DNA of 64,000 bases. Source: Heyndrickxia ginsengihumi (GTDB taxonomy: Bacteria; Bacillota; Bacilli; Bacillales; Bacillaceae_C). The stretch spans positions 36,965 to 100,964 of the forward strand of contig NZ_JAAIWK010000009.1 of the NCBI RefSeq assembly GCF_011008565.1. The letters are read 5' to 3'. Every line of letters starts with the position of its first letter. The stretch's first letter is position 1. Both the position numbers and the translations under genes were made by a program. Below the pieces are notes generated by a model. The model saw only the letters and a program-made list of their open reading frames with translations, had not been told where the DNA came from and did no database searches. Below are positions 8,771 to 18,189 of this stretch, piece by piece.

Positions 8771-10432
8771 ATGACAATGAAGGTAAAAGATTTATTCACT
8801 ATTCCTTCTTTTCACGATTTAAAATTATTAGCCGGTCAAAATGGAGTTTCACGAAAAATAGAAAACATCAACATGATGGACGCTCCAGACATTATTGACT
8901 TTTTAAAACCGAATGATTTACTTGTCACTACAGGCTATCACCTCCAGAATCATCCATCTGCCTTAATTGAGCTTGTTCATAAAATGAATGATCGCGGGTG
9001 TTCAGCAATTGGTATTAAAACGAAACGGTTTCTTCACGATATTCCTCGTGAGGTGATTACTTTAGCAAACGATTTATCGTTTCCTATTATTGAAATTCCT
9101 TTAGATATATCCCTCGTGGAAATTGTTAATGACACACTAAGCAGCATTCTCGAAATGAGAACGAACGAACTTCGCTACGCAATCGAAGTCCACCAAACAT
9201 TCACAAATCATATTTTACATGGAAAAGGATTACAAAAATTATTAGAAAACCTTTCATCCATGATCGGTTACTCTACATGGCTTGTGAATCCATACTTTAA
9301 GCCATTAGCCGCTTCCGCAATAAAACAAACAGATACAAGTTTAAATCAAGCATTAGAAAAAGTATTTTTTAACGAACATCAATTTTTGTCACCTAAATCA
9401 CCGTTTACAGTATTTTCGCTGCTTCAAGCTCAAACTGCTTATACAGTGTTTCCGATTTTAACCTATCAAGATTTTAGTTGTTTCCTCGTAATAGCAGGCG
9501 AAATCTCTCCCAATGACCGGTCGCTTGTATTAACAATTGAACAGGCAACAAATGTAATCGCATTTGAGCTAATGAAAGAAAATGCTTTAAAACAGTACTC
9601 TATCCGTGCAAAAAATGAATTTTTCAACAATTTCACGGAGGATAAATTTACATCGACGAAAGAAATTATGAATAGAGCGAAAGAGTTCCAAATTCAAAAT
9701 GATCAAAAATTCATATGTGTTACCGGAAAATTAGATGTGAAGGAAGAATATGTAAGCTTTACTCAAAAACAATTGGAAGCGAACTATGTATATGACTTTT
9801 TAGAAAGCGAACTATCTGACACTCCTTTTCAATCCCATTTATTTTTAAAAGGAGAAATCATTGTTCTGCTATTTGAATCTAACGAGCAAATGCATCAAAA
9901 TGACGTAACACCCTTTTTAATGATTCTTCAAAAGAAAATCCGGAAATTGTTTAACCGAACGATTTCTTTTGGCATAAGCAATGAATGTCAACAGTTTTTA
10001 GAAACCCGCATTGCCTATAAAGAGGCAATAGATGCTTTAAATACAGGATTTCGCGCAAATATTCATGAATTTATACGCGTTCATCAAACAAAAGATATCG
10101 AGGAAATTCTCCGGCTCGTGCCTACCGCAGATTTGCTGGAATTTTACCAACATACACTGAAGGTACTTTCAGAACCGGGGGGAGGAGAAGATGAACAAGT
10201 ACTGCTAAATACACTCTTTGTCTATTTAGAGACCCATTGTCAAATATCCGAAACGGCAAAACGACTTTACGTACACCGCAATACGGTGATTTATCGTCTT
10301 GAAAAATGCGAAAACTTACTACATATCAGTTTAAAAGATCCAGAAGTAACATTTCGACTTCGATTTGCATTACGCATTAGAGAATTATTAAATTTGGCAT
10401 CCTACCCAAATATTGCAGCGTCAAATGAATAA
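8771..10432 (+). CDS. pucR: PucR-family transcriptional regulator of purine catabolism
   Basis: 553-residue regulator. The N-terminal PucR ligand-sensing domain (about residues 1-125: VKDLFTIPSFHDLKLLAG, NDLLVTTGY) is followed by a middle CdaR/GGDEF-like region. A C-terminal PucR-type helix-turn-helix (about 495-550: ISETAKRLYVHRNTVIYRLEK) completes the protein. The start at 8771 (MTMKVKDLF) is chosen for the GGGGTG site and because homologues begin there; the frame is open further upstream. In B. subtilis PucR activates puc genes under nitrogen limitation in response to ureides such as allantoin. Here it is divergent from pucFGH and upstream of uraD-uraH, so a local role is likely. Confidence 0.92.
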   Translation: MTMKVKDLFTIPSFHDLKLLAGQNGVSRKIENINMMDAPDIIDFLKPNDLLVTTGYHLQNHPSALIELVHKMNDRGCSAIGIKTKRFLHDIPREVITLANDLSFPIIEIPLDISLVEIVNDTLSSILEMRTNELRYAIEVHQTFTNHILHGKGLQKLLENLSSMIGYSTWLVNPYFKPLAASAIKQTDTSLNQALEKVFFNEHQFLSPKSPFTVFSLLQAQTAYTVFPILTYQDFSCFLVIAGEISPNDRSLVLTIEQATNVIAFELMKENALKQYSIRAKNEFFNNFTEDKFTSTKEIMNRAKEFQIQNDQKFICVTGKLDVKEEYVSFTQKQLEANYVYDFLESELSDTPFQSHLFLKGEIIVLLFESNEQMHQNDVTPFLMILQKKIRKLFNRTISFGISNECQQFLETRIAYKEAIDALNTGFRANIHEFIRVHQTKDIEEILRLVPTADLLEFYQHTLKVLSEPGGGEDEQVLLNTLFVYLETHCQISETAKRLYVHRNTVIYRLEKCENLLHISLKDPEVTFRLRFALRIRELLNLASYPNIAASNE

Positions 10433-10628
10433 ACATGTCGTGATGCATTCACTTTTTTCCATATATCGATTCATTTAATAAAATCATTGTTATATTTAAA
10501 ATTTGTTTAAAGTAACTAATGACTTTTTTACAAATGTTGTTTACCATATGTGTAAGTTGAATATATTTAACACTAAATGTTATATTTCATTACACGTTAT
10601 TTAAAATTATGGTAGGGAGTTGTCGATA

Positions 10629-11138
10629 TTGTTCACCATTACAAATCTAAATGAAATGAGTGAAGTGCAGCTTGTTAAAGTATTAGGGAGTGTATTTGAA
10701 CATTCTCCGTGGGTACCAAGAAAGGCCGCTCGTTTTCGTCCCTTTCTTTCTCTCGAGGATCTTCATAAAAAAATGGTTGAAGCTGTTAAATCCGCTACCC
10801 CAAAAGAACAATTGAATTTAATTCTTTCCCATCCTAACTTAGGGGCAAAATCGAACATGAGCAATCTTTCTAAAGGAGAACAAAACTCCGCTGGCATTGA
10901 TCACTTATCGTTAAAAGACTATAAAAGATTTCTGATCGCTAATCATGACTATATGAATAAATTCGGCTTTCCTTTTATCATGGCAGTAAAAGGGCGGACG
11001 AAAGACGAAATTTACGAAGCAATGATGGAAAGATTGCAAAACTCAAAATCCAATGAATTGAAACGGGCATTGGAGGAAATCTATCAAATCGCCCTTTTTC
11101 GGCTTCAAGAAATGATTATCATAACAGAAGAAGTATAA
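10629..11138 (+). CDS. uraD: OHCU decarboxylase (stand-alone)
   Basis: 169-residue all-helical enzyme converting 2-oxo-4-hydroxy-4-carboxy-5-ureidoimidazoline to (S)-allantoin. The active-site HPNLG motif, EQNSAGIDHL and the FGFPFIMAVKGR stretch are diagnostic. The start is the TTG at 10629, giving MFTITNLNEMSE, which matches the N-terminus of B. subtilis PucL and lies 10 bases after GGTAGGGAG. PucL is a fusion of this domain with urate oxidase. Here the frame stops right after the decarboxylase part, and no uricase sequence is found before the next gene. AATGTTATA lies about 45 bases upstream. Confidence 0.93.
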   Translation: MFTITNLNEMSEVQLVKVLGSVFEHSPWVPRKAARFRPFLSLEDLHKKMVEAVKSATPKEQLNLILSHPNLGAKSNMSNLSKGEQNSAGIDHLSLKDYKRFLIANHDYMNKFGFPFIMAVKGRTKDEIYEAMMERLQNSKSNELKRALEEIYQIALFRLQEMIIITEEV

Positions 11139-11255
11139 ATGGATGTTTTCTTAATCTGGACGAGAGACATCAGTCTATGAACACCATGAATCTCTCGTTC
11201 GTATATTTCGAACATAACGAATATAAAAATAAACAATAAGTGAGGATTATGAAGC

Positions 11256-11606
11256 ATGACAGGTATTACGACACATATTTTAGATCTTACAATCGGAAAA
11301 CCAGTAGCAAATATAGTGATTGAACTATTTTACTTACAAGATTCTAAAAAATTTATAAACAAAGGAATCACAAATGAGGACGGACGTATAGACAAACCGT
11401 TATTAGAGAAAACCGATTTGAAGGAAGGACAATACGAGTTACTTTTTCATATCGGTCCTTACTCAAGTTCAAAACACACCACCGTAACAAACCATCCTTT
11501 CCTAGATGAAATACCTGTTCGCTTTAATATTGTCGATGTCAACCAGCATTACCACATACCTTTATTAATTTCAGCCTGGGGATACCAAATATACAGAGGA
11601 AGCTAA
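11256..11606 (+). CDS. pucM: 5-hydroxyisourate hydrolase
   Basis: 116-residue transthyretin-like protein that hydrolyses 5-hydroxyisourate to OHCU, the step before UraD. The family signatures are present: N-terminal THILDLTIGKP, the RFNIVD / HYHIPLLIS strands and the C-terminal tetrapeptide YRGS with the active-site Arg. GTGAGGA ribosome site upstream. It follows uraD by 117 bases containing only a weak hairpin and is closed by a strong terminator, so uraD-pucM is probably a two-gene operon. Confidence 0.93.
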   Translation: MTGITTHILDLTIGKPVANIVIELFYLQDSKKFINKGITNEDGRIDKPLLEKTDLKEGQYELLFHIGPYSSSKHTTVTNHPFLDEIPVRFNIVDVNQHYHIPLLISAWGYQIYRGS

Positions 11607-11645
11607 TCCATTCCTTTTTTAAGTGTGCAAATAAACGATTATTAT

Positions 11646-11694
11646 TAAAAGAGGAAACAACTTGACTCTATTGTCGAGCTGTTTCCTCTTTTAC
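11646..11694. terminator. Bidirectional terminator between pucM and the amidase gene
   Basis: Long arms AAAGAGGAAACAACT/AGCTGTTTCCTCTTT with T runs on both sides, between the convergent pucM and amidase genes. Confidence 0.85.
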
Positions 11695-11716
11695 GTACTA
11701 TTTATAATTAAGAGAT

Positions 11717-12901
11717 TTAATGATAACTTTGAACAAACCTTTGTTTCGCCCATTCTAAAAGCCGTAAATCTTGATTATATCCAGCGATAATCGATAATCC
11801 GATTGTTTTTCCCTTTTGATTAATAAAAGGAATCGTTAATTGCGGCAAACCAGATAATCCAGCGATACAACTAAGCTGCATTGTATGTGTCCTTGTCATT
11901 TCAACTTCATTTAATGACCTGCCGATAGCTGGGGCTGGTCCTGGCGTTGTTGGCATTACGATGCACCCTGTTTCCCCAAGCAGTTCTCTTAAATGTTGCT
12001 GTACTTTAACACGCAGCTGGTTGGCCACCTCCCATTCTTGATCTTCTCTAATGGTTGCTGCCCATTCAAACCTTTCAGCAATATCAGGACCGAATGCTGG
12101 TTTAACTTTTTCAATCCAATCGCCATGCGTTTTCCAAATCTCCCTTGCTTGCAGCAGGCGAAACGCATTACTCCAAGTTTCAAGTGATTCCTCCGCAATG
12201 TTCTTCCTTTTTATTTCTGCATGATTTGTTTTTAAACATGATAAATGATCTTGAAGAGTAATTTTTGTATCATCTTCAACTATTTTCCACGCATCATTTG
12301 CAATATATACTGTTTCAAAATCCGCTTCATACTCATTCCCATCCTGTAATAAAACACTTCCGACATTGCATAAATGCTTTATATCTCTAGCCATCCAACC
12401 AATTGTGTCGAACTGCGGCGCTAACGGAATGACTCCTTCCATTGAAATCACACCATGTGAAGGACGAAATCCAAAGACGCCACAATATGAAGAGGGAATT
12501 CTTACAGACCCTCCTGTATCAGTTCCTAACGCAACATCTACGCACCCCGCTGCTACAGCTACCGCTGAACCACTAGATGAACCCCCAGGAATACAATCTA
12601 TTGAATGAGGATTTTTCGGCGTTCCGTAATGGATATTTTCTCCGTTTAGGCTATACATCAATTCATCTGTATGTGTTGCTCCTTTTAGCTGCGCTCCCGC
12701 TTTTAACATTAATTCAACAGAAGCTGCGTGCTGCTGAGCTTGCATATGAGTGTCGAGCCAATCTGGGTTTCCCGCAGCATTCGTGTGCCCCTTCACTGCA
12801 AAGACATCTTTTACAGCAAAAGATAACCCATTCAATTTTCCATTTTCTATCGGGCTAACAGTTAGTTCTGGTGCCATAAATGCATTCCATCTATCCTCCA
12901 T
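11717..12901 (-). CDS. Amidase-signature hydrolase in the ureide cluster
   Basis: 394-residue amidase-signature enzyme with the Ser-cisSer-Lys triad: Lys in LSFAVKDVFAVKG, Ser residues in PGGSSSGSAVAVAAG and DTGGSVRIPSS. The start at 12901 (MEDRWNAF) has AAGGAG eight bases before it; an upstream open extension is not used. GatA, AtzE/HpxY and AtzF are relatives. No GatB/GatC partner is near, so tRNA amidation is unlikely. It lies about 130 bases behind ywrD on the same strand beside allantoin genes. This recalls the Klebsiella hpx cluster, where an AtzE-type amidase accompanies the GGT-like oxamate hydrolase HpxW. Its substrate (oxalurate, oxamate or another ureide) is inferred only. Confidence 0.75.
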   Translation of the reverse strand: MEDRWNAFMAPELTVSPIENGKLNGLSFAVKDVFAVKGHTNAAGNPDWLDTHMQAQQHAASVELMLKAGAQLKGATHTDELMYSLNGENIHYGTPKNPHSIDCIPGGSSSGSAVAVAAGCVDVALGTDTGGSVRIPSSYCGVFGFRPSHGVISMEGVIPLAPQFDTIGWMARDIKHLCNVGSVLLQDGNEYEADFETVYIANDAWKIVEDDTKITLQDHLSCLKTNHAEIKRKNIAEESLETWSNAFRLLQAREIWKTHGDWIEKVKPAFGPDIAERFEWAATIREDQEWEVANQLRVKVQQHLRELLGETGCIVMPTTPGPAPAIGRSLNEVEMTRTHTMQLSCIAGLSGLPQLTIPFINQKGKTIGLSIIAGYNQDLRLLEWAKQRFVQSYH

Positions 12902-13031
12902 TAAACATTCTCCTTTTTTTAAACTAGTCATATTGTTACTATTCATGTCAGTCATGTCAGCAGATTGTTCACATCTATAAAAATACAATTCTCTGACAAG
13001 AAAGATGAACTTCAATATCAATTGCCGATCA

Positions 13032-14612
13032 TTACCATCCTAGCGCTGCCCCATCACAGCGGGGGTCTGTCCCACCTATTCGAAATCCCTGTTCATCGAT
13101 TTGTATCGCATGAGCATGCCCCATTACCCCGTCATATGCGTGAACTTTACGAACGAGATGACCCGCTTTAACAAGTGCCGTGCACACATGATCATTTACT
13201 CTCTCCTCAATTTTTAACTCTTCCGTCTGTTCTCCCCACGTTCTTCCCCAAACCCATCGCGGTTCAGATACAGCTTCTTGTGGATTCATTCCATAATGAA
13301 TGATCCGTGTTATTAATGCTGTTTGTGTTTGCGGCTGCCCCTCTCCTCCTTGAGTACCGTATAAAATACTTGGTTTTCCATCTAAAAACGCCATTGCAGG
13401 CATCAACGTGTGGAATGTACGTTTATGTGGCTGCAAATAGTTTACTTGCTTAGAATCTAATGAAAAAAACGAACCTCTATTTTGGAGCAAAATGCCAGTT
13501 GAACCAGCAACTATAGCCGAACCAAACTCAAAATATAGACTTTGGATAAAAGAAACAGCATTCCCTTCTTCATCTACAACCGCTGCATACGCAGTATCAC
13601 TTCCTAATGGTTCCGATTGGAATTCATGTGCTTTATTATATTGAATTTCTTGCGCGAGCTCTGCACCATAATGTTTACTAAGCAATTTATTCAACGGAAT
13701 ATTAGAAAATTCAGGATCCGTCAACACTTCATTTCTATCCCGAAAAGCTTTCTTTAAAGCTTCTATTAATAAATGATAATATTCATAGGAGCCATGCTTA
13801 ATTGTGCTGAAATCATAATTTTCCAAAATATTCAACGCCATTAAAGCTGTAAATCCTTGTGAATTAGGCGGAACTTGATAAACTGTGTAGTCATGATAAG
13901 TTGTCGAAATCGGTTCAACCCAATTCCCGTAATGATCTGCAAAATCGTCGAATAGCAAGTAGCCGTCATTTTCCCTCATGTATGTAACAATTTCCTTCGC
14001 AATGGCTCCTTTATAAAAGACGTCTCTACCATTTTCGGCTATTTTAATCAAAGACTCCCCCAAATCCTTTTGGACAAATTTTTGTCCAGCACTTGGAACT
14101 TTACCGTAAGGAAGATAAATATTAGCAGTGCTTTCAGTTTCTGCTAGTACACTCTGTGCTAGAGTTGTATTTTTATATTGATCCGGAGAAAACGGAAAAC
14201 CATTCAACGCATAAGTAATTGCCGGTTCAAGCACCTCTTTGAAAGAAAATCTACCATATTCTTTCAAAATAGCATCCCAGCTATCAACCATACCAGGAAC
14301 AGTAATCGCACTTCTAATCCCTCTCGTCGGAATCCTTCCTTCATCAGCATAGTGCTGCGCATCCAATTGATAGCCAGATCGACCGCTACCGTTATAAGCT
14401 CGAAGCTTTCCATCACGTTGATGCCAAGTTAGCCAAAAGGAGTCACCGCCAATCCCAGTCATATGGGGGTACACAACCGCTAAACAGGCACTAACCGCGA
14501 CAGCTGCATCAAATGCATTCCCTCCCTTCTCAAGTATTCTTGCACCTGCAGCTGAAGCCAAATAATGTGGACTTACTACCATTGTCTTTGTACCAATTTT
14601 CGCTTTATTCAA
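13032..14612 (-). CDS. ywrD: Gamma-glutamyltransferase-family Ntn hydrolase YwrD
   Basis: 526-residue GGT-fold protein. The N-terminal half carries MVVSPHYLASAAGARILEKG, GGNAFDAAVAVSACL and HMTGIGGDSFWL. The self-processing site, with its nucleophile Thr, is in LGSDTAYAAVVDEEG (near residue 355), and a GTQGGEGQPQTQ loop lies later. TTG start after GGGGGAAGGG. No signal peptide, so cytoplasmic, unlike classical secreted GGT. In B. subtilis ywrD adjoins ywrABC; here ywrC-ywrB-ywrA lie across the MFS gene, preserving that neighbourhood. A GGT relative (HpxW) hydrolyses oxamate in the allantoin pathway of Klebsiella, making a ureide role plausible. Confidence 0.85.
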   Translation of the reverse strand: MNKAKIGTKTMVVSPHYLASAAGARILEKGGNAFDAAVAVSACLAVVYPHMTGIGGDSFWLTWHQRDGKLRAYNGSGRSGYQLDAQHYADEGRIPTRGIRSAITVPGMVDSWDAILKEYGRFSFKEVLEPAITYALNGFPFSPDQYKNTTLAQSVLAETESTANIYLPYGKVPSAGQKFVQKDLGESLIKIAENGRDVFYKGAIAKEIVTYMRENDGYLLFDDFADHYGNWVEPISTTYHDYTVYQVPPNSQGFTALMALNILENYDFSTIKHGSYEYYHLLIEALKKAFRDRNEVLTDPEFSNIPLNKLLSKHYGAELAQEIQYNKAHEFQSEPLGSDTAYAAVVDEEGNAVSFIQSLYFEFGSAIVAGSTGILLQNRGSFFSLDSKQVNYLQPHKRTFHTLMPAMAFLDGKPSILYGTQGGEGQPQTQTALITRIIHYGMNPQEAVSEPRWVWGRTWGEQTEELKIEERVNDHVCTALVKAGHLVRKVHAYDGVMGHAHAIQIDEQGFRIGGTDPRCDGAALGW

Positions 14613-14693
14613 TGCCCTTCCCCCATCCTATTTAGTATCATTTATTTAACCATATATTTTTATATAAATCCATCTATTCTGATTATTTAGTTT

Positions 14694-15925
14694 TTATACT
14701 TTTTCAATCTCTATTCTCTTCAATTTCAACACAGTTGTGGCTGGCTTTGAATCTGAAAATAAAAATAGAAAACCACCTACTAGTAGCAATACACCCGAAA
14801 CGTAAAAACCTATTTCAATTTTTCCTGTCGCTTCCGCTAAGTAGCCTGTAATATATGGAGCAAAAATGGATGAAGACATGCCAGCAAAATTAAAAATGCT
14901 GTATGCTCGTGAATACATGGATGAAGGTGTGTTATCAGCAATATAAGATATTAATACAGGGTCAAGTGCTAATTTTCCAATTAATCCGTAAACAATGAGC
15001 CCGACAATCATATACGAAAAACTATTTGTATACGGAATAACAAATTGGCATACTGTTCCTAATATCGAAAGTAGTACAATTAATATTTTCTTATTTTTTA
15101 TTCTATCTGATAAGAAACCGAATAATAATGCCCCTGGAATGGATGCCCACGGAACTAACGATGCAATAATCCCTGTTTGCGAACCGGAAACACCTCTTTC
15201 TGTTTGTAAATAGTACGGAAGCCACGTCATCATACTAAAGAAGCCATATAACGAACAAAAAATTAAAATATAAGTAATGAGATGGTTTTTGCTAAACAGC
15301 ACTTTCATATTTACATGTTCCATCATCTGTTTTTCTTTAGCACTTTGCTTATGTCTGTAATCATCTTTAACAAATAAGCCAATAAGCAGTGCTACAACTA
15401 CTGTAAGAACGCCAAACACATAAAACGAAAACTGCCAATCTTTTTTTAGCGTAAATGTAAAGTAACTTGAAGCAATAAAACCTGCTGAAATCCCCCGATA
15501 GCCATCCCACTATTAATCATCGCCGAAGAAACACCGCGGTATTTCTTCGGGATGAAATTTGAAGAAATGCCGTACTGTGGACCATAATAGGTTCCTTCTC
15601 CCAAACCTGTGATCATTCTAATAAATAGAAACATAATCAATCCTGGCGCAGCACCACTAAGCAATGTTCCAATCCCAAATAGAATATATCCTGCTACAAG
15701 CACTTTTACCCTTCCAATCCGATCAGCTAAAAATCCTGCAGGTATTTGCATAACCGCGTATGCAATAAAAAATACTGTCGACATTAACCCAAGTTCACTC
15801 TTACTTAAATCCCAGTCATTTTGAATAGTCCCCATCACCGGTGATAAAATATTGCGATCTGCATACATAAAGGCCCAGCCCAGCGCAAAAAGAATAATTA
15901 AGACAACAGGATTTTTTGTTTTCAA
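14694..15925 (-). pseudogene. MFS anion/organic-acid transporter with a one-base frameshift
   Basis: A 12-helix major facilitator carrier split in two frames. 15446-15925 holds helices 1-4 (LGWAFMYADRNILSPVMG, FLADRIGRVKVLVAGY, GLGEGTYYGPQYG), typical of the anion:cation symporter group. It breaks after GMAIGG, where GGGGGATTT is one G short. The frame that should follow reads ISAGFIASSYFTFTLKKDW and continues into 14694-15419. The 1232-base span is one base short of a multiple of three. TTG start behind AGGGGGAA. It sits upstream of ywrD on the same strand and may have imported a ureide or dicarboxylate. A lesion in a G run could be slippage, decay or a sequencing error. Confidence 0.85.
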
Positions 15926-16377
15926 TTTTAATTCCCCCTTTTTGAATGTTATGATATCTCACTCATTCAGACAAAAAAATTATTTTTATTCTGTATTGTA
16001 AGATATTATAATCTTTAATGCTATTAAACATAACATAAACAAAATTGTCAATATAGTTAATTGCAAAAAGAAACTAAAAATTGATTCTTTATTGTTATTT
16101 AATTAAGAAAAGAGAAATATCCAACTTCAAATTGTTGGGTTTTATTTATTTTCTATTACAATACGAAACTAAATTAGATTCAGTAAGCGATTACAATCAT
16201 TATTTCGTAAAAAAAATGATCGTAAACATAATTAAAAATCATCCTAATCTATATCAATTTGTAAGTTTAATTCGAATTTTTCATTGATATAGATTAATTG
16301 TTTCGTTATATTTAAATCATATAGAAATACAAATAACTATTTTGTTTACAATTTGAAAAAAGGAGGACCGGATAGAT
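15926..16377. other. Divergent intergenic region before ywrC
   Basis: AT-rich 452-base region between the divergent MFS and ywrC genes. It must hold promoters for both. AATGTTATG (15945-15953) resembles the AATGTTATA found upstream of pucR and uraD. A weak hairpin CCAACTTCAAATTGTTGG lies at 16121-16138. A 68-codon open frame (16081-16287) has no ribosome site and low-complexity content and is not called. Confidence 0.5.
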
Positions 16378-16857
16378 ATGCAATCGAAACAAGATGATAA
16401 ACATTCAATCCAACTAGATGAAATTGATCGCCACATCATCCAATTATTAAATGAAAACGGCAGAATATCTTTTACTGATTTGGCGAAGGAAATTAAACTT
16501 TCTCGTGTTGCCGTTCAAGCACGTATTAATGCGATGGTTGAAAATGGTGTAATTGAACGCTTTACCGCTGTTATTAACCCCGAAAAGATCGGTTTGCTTG
16601 TCTCAGCTTTTTTTAATGTTGAAGTAGAACCAAAACATCTGCAACAGGTTGCTGATATTTTAGCTGAAGACCCTGCCGTATCAAGTCTTTATCATATGAC
16701 AGGTCCAAGCAAGCTCCACATGCATGGACTATTTAAAGATAACCGTGAGATGGAAAAATTTTTAGAGGAGAGATTATATCCTCTACCCGGCATTATGAGT
16801 GTGGATTGCCAAATATTAATCAAACGTTATAAAAGTCGAATTGGAATGAAATTATAA
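16378..16857 (+). CDS. ywrC: Lrp/AsnC-family regulator YwrC
   Basis: 159-residue Lrp/AsnC regulator. The N-terminal HTH (about residues 15-65: [35 protein letters not shown]) is followed by a RAM-type ligand/oligomer domain (about 75-155). ATG start after AAGGAGG. It heads the run ywrC-ywrB-ywrA, which in B. subtilis is the chromate transport operon with ywrC as its repressor. Autoregulation is likely. Confidence 0.88.
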   Translation: MQSKQDDKHSIQLDEIDRHIIQLLNENGRISFTDLAKEIKLSRVAVQARINAMVENGVIERFTAVINPEKIGLLVSAFFNVEVEPKHLQQVADILAEDPAVSSLYHMTGPSKLHMHGLFKDNREMEKFLEERLYPLPGIMSVDCQILIKRYKSRIGMKL

Positions 16858-16871
16858 AGGAGGTTGTAGTT

Positions 16872-17474
16872 TTGAAACAATCAAACAATCAATACTTGCA
16901 ACTATGCGCAGCTATGGTACGTACCGGAATCCTTGGCTATGGCGGCGGTCCATCTGTAATGCCCCTTTTTCGCTACGAAGCAGTGATAAGATATAAGTGG
17001 ATTAATGATGATGAATTCGGGGAAATATTAGCAATTGCCAACGCTCTTCCAGGGCCAATCGCAACAAAGATGGCCGCATACCTAGGTTACAAACTAAAGC
17101 ATACTACCGGCGCTATCCTCGCAATCATTTGTCATATACTTCCAAGTTGTATCGCAATGATTGCACTGCTTTCTGCCGTCAGTTTTTTAAGTACATCTAA
17201 AATTGTTTCCGGAATGATCGCTGCTGTTATGCCAGTTGTTGCTGTTATGCTTGGAATGATGGCTTACAAATTTGGTGAAAAATCGCTTAAAGGGCTCGGT
17301 ATTATAATGGGAATAGCCGAATTTATTATATCGTTTCTGTTATTACAAGTCATTAATCTTAATTCCGGTGTTGTCATTCTTCTCTTTTTGGCTTACGGAA
17401 GCGTTCATTTTCGTGTTATTTCGAAATGGAAGAAAAAAGAAGAAAAGGATAAAGAAAGGAGTGCTGCAGGGTGA
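16872..17474 (+). CDS. ywrB: Chromate transporter half, YwrB-type
   Basis: 200-residue membrane protein, one half of a split CHR-type chromate ion transporter. CHR motifs GGGPSVMPLFRYE and LPGPIATKMAAYLGY are present, with about five to six hydrophobic segments and a charged tail. TTG start 9 bases after AAAGGAGG, itself overlapping the ywrC stop. Works with the next gene product as a heterodimer exporting chromate; a natural anion such as sulfate or another oxyanion is possible. Confidence 0.88.
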   Translation: MKQSNNQYLQLCAAMVRTGILGYGGGPSVMPLFRYEAVIRYKWINDDEFGEILAIANALPGPIATKMAAYLGYKLKHTTGAILAIICHILPSCIAMIALLSAVSFLSTSKIVSGMIAAVMPVVAVMLGMMAYKFGEKSLKGLGIIMGIAEFIISFLLLQVINLNSGVVILLFLAYGSVHFRVISKWKKKEEKDKERSAAG

Positions 17475-18010
17475 CATGGCTCCATTTATTTCTCGGTTTT
17501 TTCATCGCTAATATACTAGGCTATGGCGGCGGTCCATCATCAATCCCGCTAATGTATGATCAAATCGTTAAGCATTATCATTGGCTGAATAATACAGAAT
17601 TTTCTAATATGCTCGCACTCGGAAACGCTCTTCCGGGGCCGATCGCAACAAAAATTGCCGCATTTGTTGGCTATCATACAGGCGGATGGCTCGGTGTGAT
17701 TATCGCTTTAGCAGCAACAGTCGTGCCTTCTGCGTTGTTGCTCGTAATCTTGTTAAAAGTTTTACATAAACATCGTGACTCCCTGGTCGTCAAAGGAATG
17801 ACCCTTTTAGTTCAACCAGTTCTTGCGATCATGATGATCATCATCACTTGGCAAATGGCAAAAGACTCTTTTACATCCATCGGCATATGGCAGGCGTTAG
17901 GAATTGCAGCAGTTGCATTTTGGGCGATGGAAATAAGAAAAATACATCCAGCTATCATCATCTTGATCGCCTTTGCATATGGCGGCATTGTGCTTCAACA
18001 TGTTGTATAA
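17471..18010 (+). CDS. ywrA: Chromate transporter half, YwrA-type
   Basis: 179-residue second CHR half with GYGGGPSSIPLMYDQIV and LPGPIATKIAAFVGYH, parallel to ywrB. GTG start overlaps the ywrB stop (GTGA), so translation is coupled and the two halves are made together. Split short-chain CHR pairs usually insert in opposite orientation and need each other. The operon ends at the strong terminator at 18025. Confidence 0.88.
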   Translation: MTWLHLFLGFFIANILGYGGGPSSIPLMYDQIVKHYHWLNNTEFSNMLALGNALPGPIATKIAAFVGYHTGGWLGVIIALAATVVPSALLLVILLKVLHKHRDSLVVKGMTLLVQPVLAIMMIIITWQMAKDSFTSIGIWQALGIAAVAFWAMEIRKIHPAIIILIAFAYGGIVLQHVV

Positions 18011-18024
18011 AACATATCGTCAAC

Positions 18025-18061
18025 AAAAGGGTTCAGAATGAAACCATTCTGAACCCTTTTA
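18025..18061 (+). terminator. Terminator of ywrCBA
   Basis: Perfect 16-base arms AAAAGGGTTCAGAATG/CATTCTGAACCCTTTT around loop AAAC. T run included in the right arm. Confidence 0.9.
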
Positions 18062-18189
18062 TCAAATCAAATTCATTTTGCTATTATTTTAAAAGATTAC
18101 CTATTCTAAGGGAGTGTAAGATTATGATTTAGTACTTTATCATATAACAGTGCCAGCTATTGTTAAAGGAAAAAATTAAATAAAAATGG

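Noticed and set aside
16081..16287. 68-codon open frame upstream of ywrC
   Set aside because: No ribosome site, low-complexity Ile/Tyr/Asn-rich content typical of AT-rich intergenic DNA, and it lies in the expected promoter region.
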